From Tubiluchus corallicola (Eukaryota > Priapulida > Priapulimorpha > Priapulimorphida > Tubiluchidae): DNA of 50,855 nt. A program made the position numbers and the translations under genes. The stretch covers positions 43,710 through 94,564 of the forward strand of contig JAQGDQ010000799.1 in NCBI GenBank assembly GCA_030141605.1, in the 5' to 3' direction. Numbering within the stretch: the stretch's first letter is position 1; each line of letters starts with the position of its first letter. Positions 9,970-32,797 of the stretch are shown one piece after another. The notes beneath the pieces were generated by a model. It had not been told where the DNA came from. It saw only the letters and a list, made by a program, of their open reading frames with translations, and did no database searches.

Positions 9970-12900
9970 ACGGTTGAGGTCCTCAGTCCGTATTTAATAA
10001 ATTTCAACGTCATATCATCAACTCTAAAAGCATAATATAAACTGCAACAAATAATATCGCCAATGTAGTGCCAATGTATGCAAAAACATCAAATACTAAC
10101 GATAACTCACGTAACGAATATTAGAATATATAATGAAGTCTATTCTGTATCAACTCTCCAGTACTGACACGCAAAAAACGGAGCGGAATGAAATAATGGC
10201 TCAAGACACCAAACAACGTTAACAGTTACTATGTCATGCCTATATGTATATACAAATGAATAATTCACAGCAAAAACTTCTTTGTGTAGGCTGAACATTT
10301 CAGTAAACACACCCTAGGCGAAGTCACGTGCAAAACATTCGGCGTCGGTTTTTAGATTTATATGAAAATGAATCTTCTAAACAAAAACACAGTTTCGTTA
10401 AATAAACTGCTGTAACGAGCGGCTGACTGTCGGTTAAACAAAAATTGGAAAAAATGAATGTAGGGTTTATTCTAGAAACCAGTAAAGCGACTTTCGCCAA
10501 ATACGTTACGTACAGTGAGAATATACTGTATATGGTAAAAATGTTAAAGTTGACTTGCAAAGTATTACGAAAATTGAATGTAAAAAAAATGGAGTTACAT
10601 TACTCCCACTAATGGAACGGACAAAACAACAGATAAAGAACACGAAAAAAGGATAAAGAATTTCGGATGCTGCCCCTCTACGAGCCCTCAAATTTTGCAC
10701 GAAAGAATACATCCGCGGATACATGTGTTCCTGGTACTTATACCATGCTCAATTCTACCAGACGTGCTATAAACAAGTTCAATTCCCAAAGTGCAATGTG
10801 ATCAATGACGAAGCGCTGGCCGATAAATTTCACTTGAATTATAATCAACCCAGCTCATACCCTCTCACAAAATGTTTCTACGCCATTCACTGGTTACTAC
10901 ACAAAATGCTTTAAAATCTAAAACTGGACTGACGATTCCAGACCTCGCCAACTTGCCATCAGGACTTTCCTGAAATACACTACTTCCTATATACAACCCT
11001 GAAAGTATTCTAAAAAATGTCGTCAGTATCGTCATTGCTGTCATTACTACCATCCCAATTTTCATTATCCTTTACTATTACCATCATTACAAACAACAGC
11101 ACCACCAATAACCAAAACGCCTATCAGCATTTGCATCGGTACTAGTACCATTACCGGCGCCACCGGCATAAGAAATATATGAACGAGTCTTGATAATTCC
11201 TCTGATATGTTATATATAATTTAATGAAAAAATATGGGCAAGTTAGCTAAAAGCTATGAACAAAAATGCAAAACGGTCGCCTGTGACAAAGTGTGCAGTT
11301 TGGTAGGAAATAAGCCATTTAACCCCTGCAAATGTTGCAAATGTGCGTCACAAAAATTCTAAAAATTTAGATCATAATTACACATCACTGTGCCACTGTT
11401 TTTGAAATGTCAGTAATTAGTTTATCTACATTGAAATTCTACAAGCATCTAACAAATTAACAATGAAACTAATGGCAAGGAGGTAACGTGTGAAAATTGT
11501 CAATAAACAGACTTGTGCTCTGTATTTCCCTGGATGTCTGTTTTGTCTGTTTGCACAACGCTAGTAGGACTATAAAACTATAAACTATAAAAGCTTGCAC
11601 AAGTTGAATTTAGAAAAATGCGCAACAGCTCGCTGAACATTACCAGTTCACTAAATAAAGCCTCATGCAGTTTGCATAGTCATTTTCTGAAATCGCTAGC
11701 ACAAGATGTTATATTTTTCATCAAATACATGTATATGTATATCCATGTCTACTAGAAAACAGCCAACAAAATATTTAATAAAATTAAATATTTGCACCCA
11801 TGACTTATATTATCATTTGAAGAAAGAAGCAGTGATTTACTGTTTTACACAGGCAAAATTGGCATATGCACTTTATTCCTACACCAGACATGCAGGCAGA
11901 CACAATTGACAGGAAAAATACAGAGCAGGATATATTTGGAAAGAATTAAAAGACATTTACACTTATGCAGTTGGTGAACTTCTCTGAGTAAAAAATTTGT
12001 CCGGTTCTTTGCCTGAATGCTCCGTCGCTTGAGCGAGTATATAATGCTAGTATATTTCTAGTACAATTATCGGATTAAAGCTTTCACTGATCCACATATA
12101 CAGTTTTCATTAGGGGTCATATGGGGTTATAGGTAAGTAGTGACTGTGCACAGAAACACCTGTTTTATTCTAATAGTAGAGCTTGAAATGCTAGAAAAAA
12201 CTTGACTTTGTAGATCCAAAACCTAGGCTAACTAAAACCTAAAACAAACCTTAAATCAACGCATTAGTAGGTATTTAATCCCCAGTCAAAATGCAATAGC
12301 AGTTTTAGTAAATTTAATTCACATTGGTTAGCTACTTAGTTTTTTTAGCAGAGTTACCGGTTATTTCGCGCGGTTCTTTCGGTATTGCACTATTTTACAT
12401 TCTCAACATCGTGCAAAAGCAGGCTGTTTATAATGCTTTATAAAAATTCGAAAGAACTCATATACAAATGCATCTACATTTAAAATCAGAAATGCGTGAT
12501 TGCGACCCATTTCCAAGAAGCTCCCAAAGATTGAGCTGAACCAGCTGTTAGGACATTCTGTATCTCTGTTTAGAGAAACTAAAATGCTCTACCACATGTC
12601 AAACTGCTATAAGCCACATCCCACAGCTCTTCAAGTACTAACAACGCTCGGTGATGAGTAATAAAACGAATTAACGCACATAGCAGCAACTTCACTAAAT
12701 ACAGCTCTTTCCTAAAAGAACTCCTAAAAACATTGGTCAGCGGAGACGTTAGCAGAAGTCTTTGTAACTACTTACTTATGTCTAATTTTGTTTTATTAGT
12801 TACGAAAGAAAAGAAAGGTGTGATCATTTAGTAAGTTAAGTTAATCTAAAATCCACTTTACACACTAAGCAGTGCGGCAGAACGCATTATATAGGAAAAT

Positions 12901-15245
12901 ATGTACATTTCATGCATTTTGCTTCAACGAACTTGGACGACAGCTAGGCCGTGTACAAAAACATCAGGTGTGTATATATTACCATTACTGACACGAGCGG
13001 TACAGCAGACCGTAGTCGTGCCATTCCAACAGTCGCGCACCTAAATACTTATTTGAATAGGAAAACACTCAAACAACAAAAAGTCTAAAGTTTCATACAC
13101 AATGAAACAGTGCAAACATTTTTTCCAAAGTTCGTGGTTGTTCACTTATACATAAAATACCTTCGACCCTCAAAACAGTTAATTGAGTAAACTGTCAACT
13201 GGCAAGCGACAAGAAAAGGAAAACTAGCGCACAAAAACATCACAGATATCAATCTGTTGAAAAGAAAATCAGAAAAAGATTCCATTGACATCCATTATTC
13301 TCTCCCCGCCTGTAAATGCCGACTTTAACAGTGTATTGAACTTTGTGGAAAATATGGCAGCCGAGCCACTGCAGGCTGTGTGTTTAACTTGTGTTTAAAG
13401 TGACTCTGATATGATCATCTAGCCAGAGGCAAGAAAAATGTTTTATGAGGACTGTACCCGTGACCTTTTTGTGGCAAGTTCTATAGGGTAATACAATAAA
13501 AATAACATAAGAGATAAAATGTAGTACAGTGTAACCGTAAGAACGAGACAGTAACATATAAAGAAATTTCACAAACTCGAATGACTTTGATGGCCGGTCT
13601 TGTAACAAATGCTGATTTTTTTAAATCGCACCAATCCGTGAAAACGCATACAAGCGTAGAGACGTGAAACGAGAAGATATTTTAGCCTGCGTGCCTCAAA
13701 CTCAACAACCGAGACCACAGGGCTGCCTTCCAACATTGACTTAAGAACAAAAGCACAGGCAAAGTCCATTGACATGATTTTTAGACAGCGTAAATCCAAT
13801 CCCTTACTCCGGCTAAGTGGCAACCAGCCTGGTACTTTCCCCATGTTCCTCTGCTCTCGAGTGAATAAGAACAAAATGGAAAACAAACACTGTACAGCGC
13901 CTCTGCCCATATGGCTGAACTTTCATTACCATCAAGTTCATTGTGTCACACAGAGTATAGGATTCGCAACGCCCCTTTTCGCCAACTTAAAACTGTCTTT
14001 ATTATTCAAAGTTTATTTTCTGATAAATCAATTCAAACACAATCAAACACAGCCTTGAGCTCATTAGTACAGTCAAAGAAGAACGACAACTAGAAAAACG
14101 AAAAAATAAGCAAAAAAGCCATGACTTAAAGCAGGCCATAAATACTTCTATAATGCTATATCAAGAGGTTTTCCATTTGTTAGTGATTAGTGTTTCAGTT
14201 AGTTCACTTTCCAAAAATTAAAATCTATGCTTGTTCCTAGGGAGTATAGCTTGAAACCAACAGATGTTTTTAAAGGTAAAGATTTACAACAAACTTTTCA
14301 AGCTTGAATTAAAATCTGATATGAGTTCTAATGACATAATATCAGGTGGAGGTCTGGTTCGTATTAAAAGGCCATAAGGGTATTGGTTTTAATCGAGAAT
14401 TTTTTATTACGTAGCTTATAGTTGCACAACTGAAAACTCAGGACCCAAGAGAAGCCCAAAGATAAGAGTCGTTTCTTTCAGGCAATATAACATTCAACAT
14501 ATAATATTCTCTGCACAGCCCAGCAATATAACAGTTTCATCAAAACAATTTGACTCATCCAATAATAACCAAAAAATTTACTCGAATGAGTCTGGATGAG
14601 TCAGTAAGTCATCATAGAGCTTATAAAATTGTCCTCTCACTAATCACTGACTACTTATTGGGTAAACCCAATATTTCCAGTGTCTATTTGTTTTTTAATG
14701 AGTTAATAATATACGCATACATGCAACATCTTCAATTTCCATATTGCAGCCTTCAACAGAAATAATAGAGAATTATGCAAAACATGTGAACGGCTAGGTG
14801 AACTATTCAACCCTTTATAAGCGATGTACTAATATTTGGGACCTTATAATCGTAGCAGTTTGCCCTGGTTCTGTAGGGTTTAAACAATTAAACACTAGAG
14901 TGACTGACAACACTGTATCACTTGAGGGCACCCTGGAACCTAGTAAGTCCTACGTATAAAAAAATACTGCAGGTGATTTTTAGTTGCAACCTAGCAAGTC
15001 CATTAATTTAAAAAAACACTTTAAATGTTTATTTCCCTTTTTACAGAATAATAGAGCACTCTTTGCATGTATTTGTTCCAAATTTTTAAGGCAATCCATT
15101 AAACTGTTTCTTGGCAAGCGAAACACAGTTTTTTCCGTTTTTCTTAAAACTAGCTGAAGTGGACTTACTAGGTAATTACAGAAAATGGGAGTGTACTGAT
15201 CTACTAAAATTTCAATAAGTAACATTCATTATCTTCGACTTATTT
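9970..15245. other. No recognisable feature
   Basis: AT-rich single-copy-looking DNA. I read both strands for HECT, WW, C2, CD225 and gene 1 continuation and saw none. The longest frames (about 70-110 residues, for example minus 13569-13910) lack recognisable domains and splice-phase partners. This may be intron or intergenic sequence. Confidence 0.5.
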
Positions 15246-15248
15246 GAA

Positions 15249-15390
15249 TACTGACATGCAAATTCCTCAGCAAAGAAACCAGGTTACACTTGAACTACTG
15301 ACATGCAAATTCCTCAGCAAAGAAGCCAGGTTACACTTGAACTACTGACATGCAAATTCCTCAGCAAAGAAGCTGGGTTACACTTGAACT
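15249..15390. repeat. 47-bp tandem repeat, 3 copies
   Basis: The block 'ctgacatgcaaattcctcag' starts near 15251, 15298 and 15345. Copies differ at one to three positions. Confidence 0.95.
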
Positions 15391-16286
15391 ACGCTGCAGT
15401 ACTTATTGATTAGATTTCCAATTGTTTCACACTCCCACTGATCGGACAGCCCGGAAAGCCCACATTCATTATGTTGGCAATGTTTCTGCATGTCAGAGAT
15501 AGGCAGAACAAATACAATGAATATTGCTTAAATTGTTCCCCAAAAATATACGGAATTCAGCGATAGAGAGAGTTAAAAGTACGAAGTGTAATTGCTTTAA
15601 GCTTGGAGATGTATCGAAACAAATCCGTTGGTTTGAAGAAACCAAAAAACTTGAAATTTAGTTTTAATATTTTATTCTGAAGTGTCTACATAAACAGTGA
15701 AGTAGTGTCATGTTGAAAAACAGAAAACCAAGTGACAAAAACTACAGGTGAAATCATTTAGGCGTGAAAACAGGTTTAGAGATTATGCATTCATAAAGAC
15801 TGTAGAAGCCAATGAAAATTTAAACAGTGAAGAGAAGGATTTAACAATTTTAACAAGAACACCTGAAGGTGGCAGCACTATGCAAAACTGAAAAAAGTAT
15901 GATGACAAAACAATTTAAGTTTAGAGTAATTAAAATGATTTTCTTCTGTCCATCCGTTCTGCCAAAACTGTCTGACACGTGACGGGCGTATGATGATGAT
16001 GATGACATGAACTATATTCCGAATTATGCAGAATCTATTTATGTAGTATTTATGAATTTAGAAAAAATTGCAAAAAGATCAAATTTCTGATCACAAGAAG
16101 AACATGTGACTGATGCACTGCTTGGCTGTCTTTCTACTTACTCAATAATAAAGAAATAATAATAATATTAGTAATAAAATAAGAATATTTTCATAAAGAA
16201 GCCTTTTTAATTGATTAGAAATTTAATATGAACTTATGGATTTAATTACGGCTGATTTTTATATACATGTGTTATGATTTACATCA
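15391..16286. other. No recognisable feature
   Basis: AT-rich sequence without coding signals or obvious repeats, apart from a short TGATGA run near 15990. Confidence 0.5.
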
Positions 16287-16294
16287 GCCTATAG

Positions 16295-16738
16295 CAGTGG
16301 TTCCCAAAGTAGGGGTAAATTACCCCCCGGGGGTAATATGTTTTTTTTGAGGGGGTAACGGGCACCCCTCTGAAAATTTTTAAAACTTCGCTCGGAATGC
16401 ATTTTACATTGTGGGGAACACTGTGTCATGGGGTCCATCATTCGCACGTTCCCATGATCTCTGGTGCGATCCTGGGGAGAAGTCAAAGTTCACAATTGTT
16501 TCTTTGGTCTCTTCTCTATCGACATTTCTGCACAGCCTTTAGCGTTTAGAGAAAGCTAGGCCCCTTTTACTATCTCTCTATCTTTTTGATACTAAGGAAA
16601 AGTAAAATATTACTTGCCTAATTTGATTCTCATTGGGTGGGGGGTAATGGACTCGATAAGTAGTACTAGGTGGGGGGTAATGGACACGACCGGGCTTCCC
16701 GATTTGCGTAACGGTCCGAGAAAGTTTGGCAACCACTG
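16295..16738. mobile_element. hAT MITE with perfect 8-bp target duplication
   Basis: The element starts CAGTGGTTCCCAAAGT and ends AAAGTTTGGCAACCACTG, an inverted-repeat pair with the classic hAT end. The 8 bp GCCTATAG flank it exactly on both sides (16287-16294 and 16739-16746). Internally it has repeated ggggggtaatggac blocks. At 444 bp it has no transposase, so it is non-autonomous. Confidence 0.92.
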
Positions 16739-16856
16739 GCCTATAGTGTATGTGACTGTTTATGTGTTAATATTCTAAGTATGTAAAATGTATTTGTCCA
16801 TTTTTAATGTTAATGCTTTTTAAATATTCAATAAATTATTATTAATTATTAATAAA

Positions 16857-17345
16857 CCCCTTTACAGTGATTGATGATGATCGTGAAAAGGTCAAAGGTT
16901 AAGTGTACCAGTCAACGCATTTTGTGTACACTTGACAACACCTTGCAGCCCATGCTATTGTAATACTAACAGTTTTAACAGCTAGCTAGAACCTTACCTA
17001 GTTCATTTTTTCTTGTTCCTAAGCAAGATTCTGCTAGTAAATCACTCTACGCACAGGCTAATGCATACTTGAGTAAAGTCTATGTAAAACAACCAAAGTT
17101 ACTAAACTGATGCGGCAGACGGCTTTGTTTTACCCGCATGTCAGTGACGGTTGTAGTTAAGACACACTGCTCGGGTATACTTGACCTTTGACCTACTGTA
17201 ATTGTGGATGCTCACTTTGAATCTGTAAAAAGACTTAAGATTGAATAAGCCTAGGAAAATGACCAGAAGAACCCCCTATATCAGTGAGGTTTGAATGCAC
17301 AACTCAGCCCATAACCACTCGGTCATGTCACCACCTCCCTTACTG
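16857..17345. mobile_element. Dispersed repeat family Y plus tRNA-like SINE piece
   Basis: 16857-17200 is an inverted relative of 36577-36935. Shared blocks include gatgatgatcgtgaaaaggt, agaaccttacctagttca and gtaaatcactctacg. From 17345 back to about 17280, the minus strand reads tgaccgagtggttatgggct and then cattcaaacctc, which resemble A and B boxes of a tRNA-derived promoter. Confidence 0.6.
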
Positions 17346-17438
17346 TGTGAACATTTTTAGTGGCACCTACGCGAGTGACATCAAAAATTCTCAATGTTTT
17401 TCGTATTTTAATTTCCAAATTCATAAGTTTCATAATAA

Positions 17439-27755
<10,317 letters not shown>

Positions 27756-28436
27756 AAAAGTATCTTACGCCAAATCTGTTATCCCATGAAATATATATAT
27801 AGTAATTATAATAATAATATAATATATTGTATGAATGAGAAAATTTAATGTGAGAATGAAACTCGTGTTGTTTCATGATGGCTGTGCTAATAGTTTTATT
27901 TTCAGTAAAAATATACTTAAATTGTAAGCTTTTTAAGTATCTAGAAAAGAGTTTTTACAATTGATATAAATTAGTCATAGTTTAGCAGGTTTTCGGTGCA
28001 GCACAATCCAAACAAAATGTTTAATAGAATCCAGAAGTTTGGGTTTATCGTAGCTCAACGACATGAATTAGCTTGAATTTTAAGCTCTTCTGATTGTGAA
28101 GAATTTGCCTGATGATTTTTCTTGCTCACATCTTAACGAGGCATTAATTAAGTAAAATTATCATTAAGTGAACGTGTTTGATATTGCCTTATTAATGTCT
28201 TTAATTCAGCTGTATTTATTTTTTCCCACGTGGTGTAATGTAGTTGTGAATACGCTGTACCTGACCTGTGCACTTCATCCGGTGTGGAACGTATACCTTT
28301 CATACTCTCTCAGCGCTCTTCGGTTTCATTCCATGTTCTCCAGCCTGCTAACTTTCCATCTTTCGTACTTCCACGTTTCCTCTTTCCTTTAGGAGCCCGT
28401 GTTGCAACAATCACACTTCATTGTCCTCATCTTTCT

Positions 28437-29341
28437 TCGACTTTAAGATGTGACCGATCCGTCTTCAAGATGCGACCAATCCTCCCTCAAGATGTGACCG
28501 ACCCTTCCCCAAGAAGTGACCGATCCATCTTCAAGATGTGACCGATCCTTCAAGATGTGACCGATCCATCTTCAAGATCTGACCGATCCTCCCTCAAGAT
28601 GTGACCGAGCCATCTTCAAGATGTGACCGATCCATCTTCAAGATGTGACCGATTCTTCTTCAAGATGTGACCGATCCTTCTTCAAATGTGACCGATCCTT
28701 CCTCAAGATGTGACCAATCCATCTTCAAGATGTGACCGATCCTTCCTCAAGATGTAACCAATCCATCTTCAAGATGTGACCCATCCTTCCTCAAGATGTG
28801 ACCAATCCATCTTCAAGATGTGACCGATCCTTCCTCAAGATGTGACCAATCCATCTTCAAGATGTGACCGATCCTTCCTCAAGATGTGACCGATCCTTCC
28901 TCAAGATGTGACCGATCCATCTGCAAGATGTGACCGATCCTTTCTCAAGATGTGACCGATCCTTCCTCAAGATGTGACCGATCCATCTGCAAGATGTGAC
29001 CGATCCTTCCTCAAGATGTGACCGATCCATCTTCAAGATGTGACCGATCCTTGCTCAAGATGTGACCAATCCATCTTCAAGATGTGACTGATCCTTCCTC
29101 AAGATGTGACTGATCCTTCCTCAAGATGTAACCAATCCATGTTCAAGATGTGACCAATGCATCCTCAAGATGTGACCGATCCTTCTTCAAGATGTGACCG
29201 ATCCTCCCTCAAGATGTGACCGATCCTTCTTCAAGATGTGACCAATCCATCCTCAAGATGTGACCGATCCTTCTTCAAGATGTGACCAATCCATCCTCAA
29301 GATGTGACTGATCCTTCCTCAAGATGTAACCAATCCATCTT
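28437..29341. repeat. 22-bp tandem array, ~41 copies
   Basis: The unit is gatgtgaccgatccttcctc plus aa, with catcttc, ccttctt and caatcc variants. It lies 0.7 kb after the HECT stop and might be in its 3' UTR or beyond. Confidence 0.95.
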
Positions 29342-29432
29342 CGCTTCCTCATTTTATCAATCATATTTTCTTGCCATGAATACAGTAGATGTTTTATTGA
29401 TCAGGAAAATCAAGTTGTGTCAGTCAGTGGTG

Positions 29433-30000
29433 GATTCAATGCAGTAATTCCTCGCTTAACGACTCCCCCTTTAAGCGACATTTCGTTTTACCTCGCCTAT
29501 CTCGAACAACCTTCTAAGCAAGAAGTCTTACTCCAAAGTGTGCACCACATTATCATTTTAACTGCTAGTTTCAGCAAAAATGCTAAGATTTCTTGTATTA
29601 CCTTAGCAAAATGCTGCACACAACATGGCTTCACATGGTTTAATGTAGATGACAATATTATTATTGCCGAATTCTATTAGCCATGCTCCTCAGACTACAA
29701 TAGAGGTGGATCAGTCATTCTAATTTTGATTATTCATAAAAGCTGTTGTTTAATATTTGATTAAAGGCTCAGTTTGTCATTTTCACAGGCTGTAGTGTTA
29801 CTAGTGTATAGTCCGACATTGATGAGTGACTCAATCTTGTTTTCTTACAAACATTGTCTAACTCGTACCCTTGCAGAACTCAAACAAATGTTCCGGTCTC
29901 AAGGTGTTCGAGTCGTACATAGTTTACTGTACAATCACAATTACTGTAGAATCCATAAAGCTTTGATCGTCTCACTTAAGCGAGGTCCCGTCGTAGCATC
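29433..30000. mobile_element. Tigger-like MITE remnant
   Basis: cagtaattcctcgcttaacgactcccc at its start (read as tcctcgcttaacgactcccc) resembles the Tigger-type ends at 34182. Near 29972, cacttaagcgaggtc looks like part of the inverted end. Limits are approximate. Confidence 0.5.
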
Positions 30001-30603
30001 TAACTAAACATTTCATGGCGCTTCTTTTACTGAGAAAATGTTGCACTGTAATTTTAAAAAAATACCACCATCATTTTATTCAGCATCGACGTTTTTTTGT
30101 TTCACTGAGAAAAACTAGTTGATTTGACATCCTGTCAGGTTAAGCTTTACCTTATTGTGATAGCAATGGTGGCAATCTTTGGTGAGGGTTACCGTGATTA
30201 GCAGCAATGACAATAACTTTCTTGTATAATATGGGGGATGTTCAAAACATGTTTAGGATTCAATTTGCGACAATTACAGTTTTGGCAATATGCATACTCT
30301 TTGCCACGTTTTGCTCATTAAAAGATTTTCTATTTATAGAATGTCATCATTCATACTTTTTCACGATCAGATTTTTCCCCTATTTTACAAGCAATAATGT
30401 TGGTTGAAACAATCGTCCATGAACTTCTACCGTGTAAATTTTGTACAAAATGTAATGTTTATAGAATATGTGATGATTTATTGTACAGATAAATGCTACT
30501 GCTTTGTTAATTGTTGTGTCATCCTACAAATATTTCATTTAGTTTAATTGCATCTTTATGGCTAGTAGTCAATTTTAGAAGTGTCTTTGATGAACAGGGC
30601 TGG

Positions 30604-30741
30604 AATAAACGATTGTACCAGTAGTAATGTTGCATGATATCGTCATGGCAACGTACTTTGTTTCTTATTGCAGTACAATCATTATTTCCAAGCTTAATGT
30701 TATTTGATTATAACCCAGTGCTTTTAATCAGTTTGAATAAA
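30604..30741 (+). promoter_or_regulatory. Candidate poly(A) signals (AATAAA) downstream of the HECT gene
   Basis: AATAAA at 30604-30609 and 30736-30741, the second followed by a GT-rich stretch. They are the first such hexamers I noticed after the HECT stop, 2.8 kb away. Use is unproven. Confidence 0.25.
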
Positions 30742-31105
30742 CTCTTGTGATATTGAGTTCTGATTGTTATCGCAACTTCTGCGTTTGCTGTTAGAATTTG
30801 CAAAAAACGTAATCACCAAACGAAGTTATTAGTATATTGAACAAAAATGCACTTTATTAATAAATAATGCACGAGAATAAAATATCAGTAGTAGTAAATA
30901 TAATATGCAAATATAAAATACTTTCTCGCAGTAAAAGCCACTCGTCGTGAATGACAGCATTGCGGAAGCTTGTGAGAGAATTCACGTATTCAGAAATTAT
31001 AGATACGGCGATAAATTTTGCCTAACAAAAGAAGTTTTGTCGGAAGCTAGTCTATAAATCACATAAAATGACATATAAAAATCACAGCAGTTTTGCTGAT
31101 CTAAT

Positions 31106-31111
31106 TTTATT
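31106..31111 (-). promoter_or_regulatory. Candidate poly(A) signal of the ZCCHC14-like gene
   Basis: AATAAA on the minus strand, about 1.6 kb after the stop at 32730, beyond a Tigger MITE and a hAT MITE. Speculative. Confidence 0.2.
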
Positions 31112-31359
31112 AGGCAGAGATCACAGTGATGTAATCATATTGTCTTGTTACCAATAAAATTAAGAAACAGATCGCTTCTGATTGGTCTAACAAACACGTG
31201 TAGCTAGAATAGATCAGCAAAAATGGTGGTAAAGTGTCGATTTTTGACTTCCGGTTTCATTTAACCCGGCAACGGTTTGACAAAATGCATTTGACAATCT
31301 AAAAACCGCTTTGTCGAGTGTCTAAAGTTCGGAGGTAAAATGAACAGCAGCATGACGAT

Positions 31360-31832
31360 CAGTGGCAGCTCTAAAATTACTGGGGGTGCTACTTCTGGCC
31401 ATTGTTTTAATACCGTGTAAAATGAAACAAACACATTTAATTTTAATGTTGTAATTTGTAATTGTAATTTTAAACAAAGAAACATACAAAAGTTTGTACA
31501 TAAACTTGATAAAATCCTAAACAAAAAAGATAGTTTTTGTTTACTAATAGCCTAAATTGTCGCAGTTCAAGCTTGATCCATTCACTGCAAGCATGTGACA
31601 ACTGACAACAAACTGTGTGAGTGACAGTACTTTCTCTACCTGTGCTCAGACGTTGGGCCAAACGCCACGTTGCTGGAGCTGTGAGCTCGCTATGCTGGCC
31701 TGTGAAGCAAACAGTACTCTGGTTTCTGCACAAGTATAAAGAAAGAAGTAAAGACAAAAATACTTATTACACTGAACATTATTGAGTGAAAATAGGGGGT
31801 GCTGCAGTTCCCCGGTACACGAGCCGCTACTG
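31360..31832 (+). mobile_element. hAT MITE with 8-bp target duplication
   Basis: The left end is CAGTGGCAGCTCTAAAATTA; the right end is GTACACGAGCCGCTACTG. Flanks are ATGACGAT (31352-31359) and ATGACCAT (31833-31840), an 8-bp duplication with one mismatch. Same family as 38696-39214 and the pieces at 1256-2326. Confidence 0.85.
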
Positions 31833-32182
31833 ATGACCATGTTGCTGCGCAGCGTAGTCGACATCACAGTTCTCTGCCTGAGCATTTACTGACTAATGAC
31901 TCTCATCTACGGGTCGGCTGCTTATAACAAAACTGCTACTTGAAACTAATTAAAATCATGATGCAAATCACAAAATGGCACAACTAAACGATTCCTGTAC
32001 AAACAACAAGCAAAAAAAACATTTACAAAGCGATAAAATCTCGGCATTCATTAGAACTGACTCAATAGTGGCAAGACTCATTTAACTACTTACATTTATC
32101 TCTACATCGGTGGTATTTTTGGCCTTTTGTTCTGTACATAGAAGACTGTATACTAGTTAAGTTACATGTATCCTAAGCTATG

Positions 32183-32612
32183 TACACTCGTATCTCGGTT
32201 TGCCGGACCTCGCTTTTACGGACGAGAATCGGACAAAATCTGGACCGTTAAAAAGTCCTTACTACGGGCATAGTACGTTATTTTGCAAGCTGACCACTAG
32301 ATGGCGGGCAGTCACTTTGTTTACATCATTACAACAGTGTAACCAAGCAGCATGTAACGACACGTGTGTAGCTTGTATGTTAGCATGTTTAAATGGTTTA
32401 ATCAGCGCGATAATCAGTGGAGTTAGTTGAGTTAAATGCCTACAGCTTTTACATACTTTTGCATAGGAGCATCGCTGTGCAGTTAGACGATTGATTCTAC
32501 ATTACTGTGACTCTAATAAACTGTATTAGCTTAGTATCGGTAAATACAGGCAATCGGCAAATTGGGACTGATGTCTTCCCGCGTTTGTCTGGCAAACCGA
32601 GATATGAGTGTA
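32183..32612. mobile_element. Tigger/pogo-like MITE with 26-bp inverted ends
   Basis: TACACTCGTATCTCGGTTTG at the left pairs with caaaccgagatatgagtgta at the right as inverted complements, with TA at each edge. It has no transposase. A fragment of the same family lies at 17690-17975. Confidence 0.85.
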
Positions 32613-32729
32613 TGTTAACGGTGAGCACCCCTTGATATAAACTGTCCATTTCTTCTGTGTAAATTAACTTGGCACTTGCTTTTTCATTTCCATTGTTTTC
32701 TGCAGCAACGGCGCTTGTCATTGGTGCGT

Positions 32730-32797
32730 TTACTCACTGGGTAATAGTGGAGGGTCAGGTAACTTGTTAGCGTGTCCGTACTTCAGACGAAACTGGC
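32730..32797 (-). CDS. ZCCHC14: ZCCHC14-like terminal exon
   Basis: Minus acceptor tttgttcttttag; codons QFRLKYGHANKLPDPPLLPSE and TAA. The phase fits the G left by the big exon. It is short and easily missed by ORF searches. A 38-bp array lies about 50 bp upstream of its acceptor. Confidence 0.9.

Noticed and set aside
13384-13910. Minus-strand frames of 74 and 113 residues
   Set aside because: No recognisable domain, splice structure or repeat relation; likely chance.
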